A stretch of DNA of 64,000 nucleotides, taken from NCBI GenBank assembly GCA_010015655.1, contig ML976670.1, positions 754,122 to 818,121 of the forward strand, given 5' to 3'. The notes beneath the pieces were generated by a model, which worked only from the letters and a program-made list of their open reading frames with translations, ran no database searches and was not told the origin of the DNA. Numbering within the stretch: position 1 is the stretch's first letter; every line of letters begins with the position of its first letter. Source of the DNA: Bimuria novae-zelandiae CBS 107.79 (taxonomy: Eukaryota; Ascomycota; Dothideomycetes; Pleosporales; Didymosphaeriaceae). The translations under genes were made by a program, and so were the position numbers. Positions 58,038 through 64,000 of this stretch are shown in pieces.

Positions 58038-58465
58038 TGTTAAGATCCGATCTTACAGGCACTTGGCTAGGCTCCAGAGCGCCTATGGTCTTATGGTGAC
58101 CAATGGAGGTACAGTACCTGGAGGTCACGTGACTGCTCGCTGCGCTCGACACGAGCAAGTCGAGCAGACGCAGAAGCCAAGACCTCTGCTCGCTGCGCTC
58201 GACTCGAGCATGTCGAGCAGGACAAGTATATAGGAACGCAAGAAGGAGTCTCTCTTCTACTTGTGTTTAACCTGTTTATCAATCTATCGTTTAGATCTGA
58301 ATAAGCAACCTTGTTGATTTGATTATACTGTACACACCTTCGATACCAACGCCCTCAGTGACAGGCGCAAGCTATCACTACAACCCTTTCCCGTCCTACC
58401 AGTACTCCTGCCCGAGAACCAACCTTAGCCCCTTAGAGAATAGCTACCTCTTTGGGATCTTAACA
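58038..58465. mobile_element. solo LTR (428 bp) inside pogo-like transposon
   Basis: Begins TGTTAAGATCC and ends GGGATCTTAACA (TG..CA termini with an 11-bp inverted end), flanked by direct repeats AAGGC at 58033-58037 and 58466-58470. No internal retrotransposon coding region is present, so this is what remains after LTR-LTR recombination. Composition is normal, unlike the host element. A TATATAGG motif lies near 58228 and the two 35-bp palindromic repeats are listed separately. Orientation is unknown; Ty1/copia versus Ty3/gypsy cannot be told. Confidence 0.92.
58133..58220. repeat. two 35-bp palindrome-bearing repeats in the LTR
   Basis: Copies at 58133-58167 and 58186-58220 start CTGCTCGCTGCGCTCGAC and end GTCGAGCAG, differing at two positions. 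Each is partly self-complementary, so both could form hairpins or serve as paired binding sites in the LTR promoter region. Confidence 0.85.
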
Positions 58466-60026
58466 AAGGCATCCTACTTGGCATCACCTCCCGCTCAAAG
58501 AGGATCTTTGATAGGCCTCTGTATGAGAGCAAGGCTGTAAGGCAAGCTATCCAGGATGGCAGCCGTGAGTGGATATCGCTCATCGCCTGTATATGCGCCG
58601 ACGGATCTGCCTTAGACCCAGCTCTTATCTATTAGGCCACCTCTATAAATATACAATTAAGTTAGGTCGAGGATCTTAATTCTAAACACTATTAGGCCTT
58701 TATTATAGTATTAGAATTTAGCTAGTTAAGTAATTAAATAGGCCTCGTATAGCTACGGCAGGTATTTAATCGCCTTATAAAGGCTAAAGCTAGATAATTA
58801 TATTAACTATTAATCCTTGACAGTTATAGCTCTTATATTATTATAAATTTTATTAACTATTACAATTGTAATAAGATCCTATTAGCTATCTATCTACCTT
58901 ATTTAACTTATACGTTGTAGCCTCTCGATGTCTGCGTCTTTAAGCCTCTATTAATAGCGTATTTAAACGAGCTATTAGCCTTCTTATAAAATAGCTTAAG
59001 GATAGTCTTTATTACTAAAAGAGACTTTTTTAGCCTATTTTAGAAGGCCTAAGTTAATACTATAAGGTAGCTATTAATCCTCCGGGCTTTTAAAGCTACT
59101 AGTATTTCCCCCTTAAATCTAATAATTATCTTTAATAGATTTAATTAGGCTTAGCCTCTTAAGCAATAATTATAAGAGAGCTTAACCTTAGTACTTAGCG
59201 TAATAAATTAGAGAAAGATTAATTAGCTACTAAAGGCTACTATTAATATAGGGGGCAATAATAAGGCTAAGAAGCTAAGATAAATAGTATACTTGATCTC
59301 TATATAAGCTTAGCTCGCAGAATATAAAAATTAAGGCCTATAGAAAGCCTTAGCTATCTAAAAAAGACGCTTAAAGCAAGGCAGGCCTCTACCTTTTAAT
59401 TAGCCTTATAAGGATTAAGAAGGATCTATTTTTTTATTACCCTATAGCGTATAGCAGGCACGTAATTATTAATATAAAAAAAATACTAAAGCGCAGTAAC
59501 TATAGCTTTAAAAAAGTAAGTAAGTAAAGGCCTGTTAGGCTAGTTAGTAGCTTAAAATAAGGCTACTCTAAGAAAGGTATATTACTTAAGTAGCTACTAG
59601 AGATGCACGCGCAAAGTAGAAGGCTAATAAAGCTATAAAGTAACGCCTTAAGTAATAGGCCCGTAAAATATAAAGGTAACTCTAGAATTATATTAAATTA
59701 TCTAAAAAGGGTAATAAAAGAGCCTTAAAGCCTTTTAGTAAGCGTATTAGGAAAAAATAGCTTTAGCGTAAGGCTATAGATATTAAAAAGGCCTTATTTA
59801 TTATATCCGCCTTAAAGTCGCGCAGTAGCTAAATAATTAGAATACTAAGTAAATATTAATAATCTAAGTAGCTAGTAATTATCTACAGGCCTAGGAAACC
59901 TTAACTTTAGAAAATCTCGTAATAATATTAATTATAGGTGGCTTAGCAGCCTCATGTTGCTAGTTAAGCGATTTTGGTGGGGTGGTGCACTGACTGACGT
60001 GGTGCACTGACTGCCAAGGCACGGTA

Positions 60027-60521
60027 ATCGATATGCGGCTACGCCTTCCTCATAGCACAACACCAACCGGCTGCACCTTCCTCTCCTATTCTATGCTACA
60101 CGACACGCCCGACTTTCTGCTTCGTTCTTTTCACAGCTAGGCAGTTACCCAACTCCCGTCTTTCGTTTCTCCATGGATAACGATGGATTTGAGCTGCGTT
60201 ATCGTCCGCCCGAAGTTGTCCCAGGGGCGAAGCTCCTGCTGTTGGGACGGTACGGAACACCAACCACGGCCTCCTCTAGGCATCTACGCGCGCACAGTGT
60301 GCAGCGGCTTCGTAGAGGGTGGCTGAATTTTGTTGTGATATGGTACTGAATGGGTTCTATGGCGTAGCATCCTGAAATGGTACCGCCGCGCTGGGAGGAA
60401 CCATGGCATGATGCGAACACTGCCACGGCCATGAACATATCCCTTTCGCCCCCTTAAAGAGTGATGTCTTCTCTTTACTCGTCTCTCTTCACTCAGCATA
60501 CGACATTCGATCATACCCACG
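60027..60521. promoter_or_regulatory. intergenic flank upstream of the membrane protein gene
   Basis: About 0.5 kb between the pogo-like element and the next gene. No gene seen; a CT-rich leader (CTTCTCTTTACTCGTCTCTC) precedes the ATG at 60522. Confidence 0.4.
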
Positions 60522-61289
60522 ATGCAAAAGGCAGATCAAGCCGAGTATGACACACAGGCCGCCCACCTCTACTCCTTTTCACTTCCGTACGGGGTCAGTG
60601 TCTTTCTTGCACTCTCTGCCGTTTTCGCCTGGATGACGATGATTATTGGACACCATCCCGGCACAAAACAATCCCTGCGGCACTCGATCTTTAACTACAC
60701 GCTCTGCCTCGTCAGCTATGCCCTCCGCTTCGCAGCGTTCGCAATCTACCAGCTCTATCGACTCAGCATCCATGAACTCGAGTGGTATCTTTTTTGGGCT
60801 GCCAGCTTCACTTTGTTATGCAGCTTCCTCCCGCTCCACGCGATGCGCATCCGCGACCTACTCGGACCTCCCAAGGAACTTGTTCAGTTTGTAGAGGAGG
60901 GTGTCAATCACAACAATGCAAATTTCGCCGCCAAGGAACAGGTACTGGACATCGAATCTTCCCGAGATACGCCAAGTCCGGAAACGGTATTCTATCAATC
61001 GTACATTCGGGTCATTATCGATGGCGCAGTCTCCTCTATCACAATATGCTTCGCATTTACTGGATTTATTGCTACCACCGGTATGGAGCAAGTTGGATGG
61101 TCCGGCTTTCTCTTCGAATTTTTTCTCATCATCGTCCATTTACTATGCTTCGCTGCTTGCATGTATGATGGGATGAAAAGGTGCACTATGACACCACATG
61201 AACATGAATACCGGATATCCGCTATCGACGGTTGCATGGATGCAGTAACGCACGAGTCGACATTTGTATTAAAGCCGAAAACGATGTAG
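60522..61289 (+). CDS. multi-pass membrane protein, unknown function
   Basis: A 255-aa intronless frame. Hydrophobic segments at about 24-42 (VSVFLALSAVFAWMTMIIG), 58-77, 86-105 (LEWYLFWAASFTLLCSFLPL), 164-185 (IIDGAVSSITICFAFTGFIA) and 193-213 (GFLFEFFLIIVHLLCFAACM) suggest about five membrane spans with a hydrophilic loop at 115-160. I do not recognise the family; no transporter or receptor motif is evident. The ATG is preceded by a CT-rich leader typical of fungal genes. Confidence 0.7.
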   Translation: MQKADQAEYDTQAAHLYSFSLPYGVSVFLALSAVFAWMTMIIGHHPGTKQSLRHSIFNYTLCLVSYALRFAAFAIYQLYRLSIHELEWYLFWAASFTLLCSFLPLHAMRIRDLLGPPKELVQFVEEGVNHNNANFAAKEQVLDIESSRDTPSPETVFYQSYIRVIIDGAVSSITICFAFTGFIATTGMEQVGWSGFLFEFFLIIVHLLCFAACMYDGMKRCTMTPHEHEYRISAIDGCMDAVTHESTFVLKPKTM

Positions 61290-61438
61290 TCATGTTGTTC
61301 TAGCATGTCACCGCAACGTTCTAGTATCACATACCCTTCCATGCGCCGCACTGTAGGCGAATTAAGGATGAGAGTCGTGCTTAGGATCCCTCTATTTTGG
61401 TAACTAGTATATGTCTCCGTCACGTTCGCTACCTGTCA

Positions 61439-62905
61439 TCATACTTCTTCCCACGGCTTTTCATCCTCCTGTTTGATGATCCTATGCTTCAAACTCGATC
61501 CCTCAAAAACTCGCTCAAAATCCTCATAATTCCCAGAATCAATCCAGTCAGAGCCATACACCAGATACAAACAGATCTCGACAAGACTTGGCGTTCTCGT
61601 CGACGCAGTCTCGGTAACCCAGGCTCGAAGCTTAGCCATTTCGTCTTCTTGGCTATAAGCATAGGTATCACATCTGATCCCCTGATCCGTGAGCGTCACA
61701 ACTTCAACATTGGGAGGCATGCTGTCTTCCAGTCGTCTTGTTGGGTTTTCATCGCAATCCCAGTCTGGAAGTAACACAGTGAACGGCGCCTTGAATCGCT
61801 TGATATTGGAGAAACTGCTCAGGCCGTTCAAAGATCCTCGGACGTTGATGTACTGGTAATCGGAATCGCCATAAGCCATTGTGTTGGTGACCTTGATGGT
61901 GAGGTCCTCGAGAGTATCCTGGACTGGCTTCAATGCCTCAACAAATCTGTCGAGATCAAGCGTATCGGTATTCAGTGGATCCAGGTCGGGCAAGTATTTC
62001 CACTCCCAGCTTAGACATTTGAGAGACGGAGTTCTTTCCAAGATTTGAGCCAGAAAGTCGACATGGACGAAGGAAAGATGTAGCGATGTCAGATGAGCCA
62101 TATCTGGTGGGCCTGCTGGCCAGGTGAACGGCAACGAGCTTGGGTTCAGACACCAGCCTGAAACGCTGCGCATTGACGGAAGGCTCAAAAGAGCCATCAT
62201 GCCCCGGGGGTTGCAAAAGTCCGGATTGCGTCCAGGGTCACCGTCCATTGGTCCAGGGGATGAGATCTCTTCGAGGTGTTGGAACCGAGGCAATCCGTGA
62301 TTTGACGTATCAAAAACAGCAGTCTCAAAAACCTTGCCGAGGAACTGGTTCTCGCCTGCAGTTTTTCGTCGATTGCCGTTGTAATCCATGCCCTCATTGT
62401 ATGGTAAGACAACCGCATGTCCGACACGAAGACTTGCGAGGTTGGGCAGTCTCGACAGCAACAGTGCGACAAAAGCGTTCAAATCGCCTTCGCGTAGTTT
62501 CTCTATCCAAATATCGGCATACGACAGTCCAGTATTCGCGATGAATGAGGTAAATTCGGGTATTCCATCATCGTCCGTCGGCTGCGGTGGAGAAACTTTG
62601 GGTGCTTTGTATTGCCAAAGAAAGGAGTCTTCGTAAAGCTTGTGCAGCTCCGGTTCGCCGTCGCGCAAACGCACATGTTTAATATGGGTCGCCAGCTCAG
62701 GCTTGTTGAAAACGCTTCGACAAAGGCGGATCAAAGGGCGTGGATTATCTCGACGTACGCTGAAATCGATTCGAGAATAAAGCAATGGCGTGGCCAAGTC
62801 GTAAAGCCTTTTGTTCGTGATGCTCAAGGCGACCAGATCACGCAAGAACAACTGCTCTAGGATGGAGTCTATGAGTTCCCTGGGGCAGCCAAGGAAAGGC
62901 TCCAT
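61439..62905 (-). CDS. F-box protein
   Basis: A 488-aa intronless frame from the ATG at 62905. Residues 2-45 form an F-box: MEPFLGCPRELIDSILEQLF, then LRDLVALSITNKRLYDLATP and LLYSRIDF. This domain recruits SKP1 and makes the protein a substrate adaptor of an SCF ubiquitin ligase. The rest has leucine-spaced segments (for example LASLRVGHAVVLP, LTSLHLSFVHVDFLAQILER) like the loosely conserved LRR-like C-termini of the large F-box families of filamentous ascomycetes. The substrate is unknown. An in-frame extension to 63061 has no F-box similarity and is probably leader. It is unrelated in detail to the tandem copies A and B. Confidence 0.88.
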   Translation of the reverse strand: MEPFLGCPRELIDSILEQLFLRDLVALSITNKRLYDLATPLLYSRIDFSVRRDNPRPLIRLCRSVFNKPELATHIKHVRLRDGEPELHKLYEDSFLWQYKAPKVSPPQPTDDDGIPEFTSFIANTGLSYADIWIEKLREGDLNAFVALLLSRLPNLASLRVGHAVVLPYNEGMDYNGNRRKTAGENQFLGKVFETAVFDTSNHGLPRFQHLEEISSPGPMDGDPGRNPDFCNPRGMMALLSLPSMRSVSGWCLNPSSLPFTWPAGPPDMAHLTSLHLSFVHVDFLAQILERTPSLKCLSWEWKYLPDLDPLNTDTLDLDRFVEALKPVQDTLEDLTIKVTNTMAYGDSDYQYINVRGSLNGLSSFSNIKRFKAPFTVLLPDWDCDENPTRRLEDSMPPNVEVVTLTDQGIRCDTYAYSQEDEMAKLRAWVTETASTRTPSLVEICLYLVYGSDWIDSGNYEDFERVFEGSSLKHRIIKQEDEKPWEEV

Positions 62906-63457
62906 ATCGTCGGAGAGATTGATAATGCTGGTATGGAGGAGATAACGATATGTGTGGTTGTGTGTTCTTTTAGGGGAAAAAACATAATGGGCCAGGTGTG
63001 CCTTTGCGAGTGCAGGCGAAGTCGTGCCTGCCACACTGTTACTTTCGGGGACTGAGGTCACAGTTCCTATTTTTGGCGTTAGCAGGTCCGCCGGACTTAG
63101 GCGCTATACTTCTTTGGTTTAGACTAGCTTCACCACACTGCACGAACTGGGCCCGAAATTCAGGTACATCGGCAAAGACTCTAGGAGCCTGTCACTTAAA
63201 AATTAAGGCATCTTTAATATACGCAAGTGTGCGTTTTAATAGCAACTATAGGGCCTGCCTGGCTCTACCGCCGATAGGAGCTCCGTTTTGTAACTTGGCA
63301 GCACTTAGTTCAGCAGGGGTAAATCGACGGCGCCTTGGCTGACAGATGTAACTTAACGGAGGCTTGTTTGGCTGTAATATTCCAATTTCCTAGTAGACTT
63401 TGTCAGATTGCTTGCTGCGGGGCGACCTATGGAGACCTTTGTTGTTGACGTCTGAAA
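62906..63457. other. intergenic, no gene seen
   Basis: Between the F-box gene and the Myb/SANT-like ORF. The part near 63.2 kb is AT-rich and might be transposon edge, but no termini were found. Confidence 0.35.
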
Positions 63458-64000
63458 ATGCCACCCTCAACGCCTCGCAACAAGCACCTCGAGCGCGTCG
63501 CCCAGGCCGTGATTTCTGAGTCTCCGTCACCCAGTCAGGGGTCGTTGCCCCAGCCGTCGCCCCAGCCGTCGTCATCGCCGTCGCCTTCGCCCAGGCATCG
63601 AAGCTCTACACCCAGTGGAAGGTCGCGGATGACCTGGTCCGACAAGCAGCTCGAAACTCTGCTAGAAGCCCTATGTTTTACAGCCAGGGAGGGGAACAGG
63701 GCTGATGGCAAATTTAAGCCTCAGGGCTGGGCTTATGCCCAGAAGGAGGTGCAGAAGGTGTCGGGCAATAGACCTGTGACCATCGAACAATGCAAGGGCA
63801 AAGTCGATACCTGTAAAAAGGAGTGGTAGATTTGGGCGCAGCTCCGCCAGCAGTCAGGCTTCAGTGTCGTCGACGGTGAGGTTGTCGCTGACGAGGAGGT
63901 GCTCGCGGAGTACTTTGCAGCTCATCCGAAGGCCGAGCGATATAAAGACTTCGTGATACCTTTTGAGGACTTGCAGCGCGAGTTGTTTGAGGGGTATTAC
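63458..64000 (+). pseudogene. Myb/SANT-like ORF with internal TAG, continuing past window
   Basis: The first 123 codons (MPPSTPRNKHLERVAQAVIS, a Ser/Pro-rich stretch, then MTWSDKQLETLLEALCFTAR) contain a Myb/SANT-like DNA-binding domain of the kind common in fungal transposon-derived proteins; WSDKQLETLLEAL and VTIEQCKGKVDTCKKEW are its typical ends. A TAG at 63827-63829 interrupts, but the same frame stays open to the window end with family-like sequence (WAQLRQQSGFSVVDGEVVAD, AAHPKAERYKDF). So the gene is either broken by one substitution or spliced around it. Its 3' end is not in the window. Confidence 0.6.

Larger units (their letters stand above)
57555..59200 (+). pseudogene. pogo-like transposase relic, split by LTR
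   Basis: An ATG at 57555 opens MDLIEAAITAIESREPGEFF with LYRQVAKEHGV, a pogo-type HTH start. The DDE block begins YNMDEKG just before the LTR at 58038 and resumes after it as ILLGITSRSKRIFDRPLYES, then REWISLIACICADGSALDP. A weak second block (LDSYSSYIIINFINY) and LDVCVFKPL follow. Trp/Gln-type positions are TAG/TAA. Without the LTR and its duplicated AAGGC the frame is continuous across the insertion point. Confidence 0.8.
57466..60024 (+). mobile_element. pogo-like (Tc1/mariner) transposon, interrupted by a solo LTR, 2559 bp
   Basis: About 50-bp inverted repeats, apparently perfect, starting CCGTGCCTTGGCAGTCAGTG and continuing CACCACGTCAGTCAGTGCACC; TA at 57464-57465 and 60025-60026. The repeat itself contains a duplicated CAGTCAGTGCACCAC motif. 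The interior carries a plus-strand transposase relic and a 428-bp LTR insertion. Confidence 0.95.

Noticed and set aside
35332..60024. A giant Starship-type mobile element spanning the transposon-rich half
   Set aside because: No tyrosine-recombinase (DUF3435) captain gene is visible and the bounded elements each have their own ends and duplications.

Overview
The window looks like nuclear DNA of a filamentous ascomycete (Pezizomycotina, probably a Dothideomycete). The genes have short introns (about 47-200 bp) with fungal splice signals and typical ascomycete families. The sequence alternates between GC-equilibrated gene blocks and very AT/TA-rich blocks whose transposon frames are broken by TAG/TAA codons at expected Trp/Gln positions. 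That pattern is the signature of repeat-induced point mutation (RIP). Species-level assignment is not possible from the sequence alone.

Layout. 1-12.1 kb: a partial membrane protein, a secreted M28 aminopeptidase, a small secreted protein, an Mcp2/ADCK-type mitochondrial ABC1 kinase, a Yae1-type protein, a divergent SDR and an Ap4A phosphorylase. 12.6-19 kb: a Myb/SANT-like nuclear protein, a kappa-class GST and a second SDR. 19.6-26.9 kb: a long decayed Ser/Thr-rich gene with PAN/Apple-like cysteine modules. 27.6-33.1 kb: a RING-like protein, a NADAR protein, a GT90/CAP10 glycosyltransferase and a 4HBT thioesterase. 33.6-45.1 kb: two tandem paralogues of an F-box-like/leucine-rich gene, both damaged, with a hAT and a Fot1/pogo element inserted in or next to the first copy. 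45.6-48.8 kb: a second hAT. 50.8-53.05 kb: a double-Myb (Teb1-like) protein. 53.2-60.0 kb: AT-rich transposon graveyard with two more TA-flanked pogo-like elements, one split by a clean solo LTR. 60.5-64 kb: a multi-pass membrane protein, an F-box protein and the start of a Myb/SANT-like transposon-associated ORF.

The ordinary genes do not form an obvious pathway or biosynthetic cluster. The most interesting content is evolutionary. The five transposons bounded here each have defined ends and target-site duplications (8 bp for hAT, TA for pogo-like), a solo LTR has a 5-bp duplication, and one hAT insertion can be placed to the codon inside a host exon. Exon structures given as totals divisible by three were worked out by hand from splice signals and family conservation; none has been checked against transcripts.
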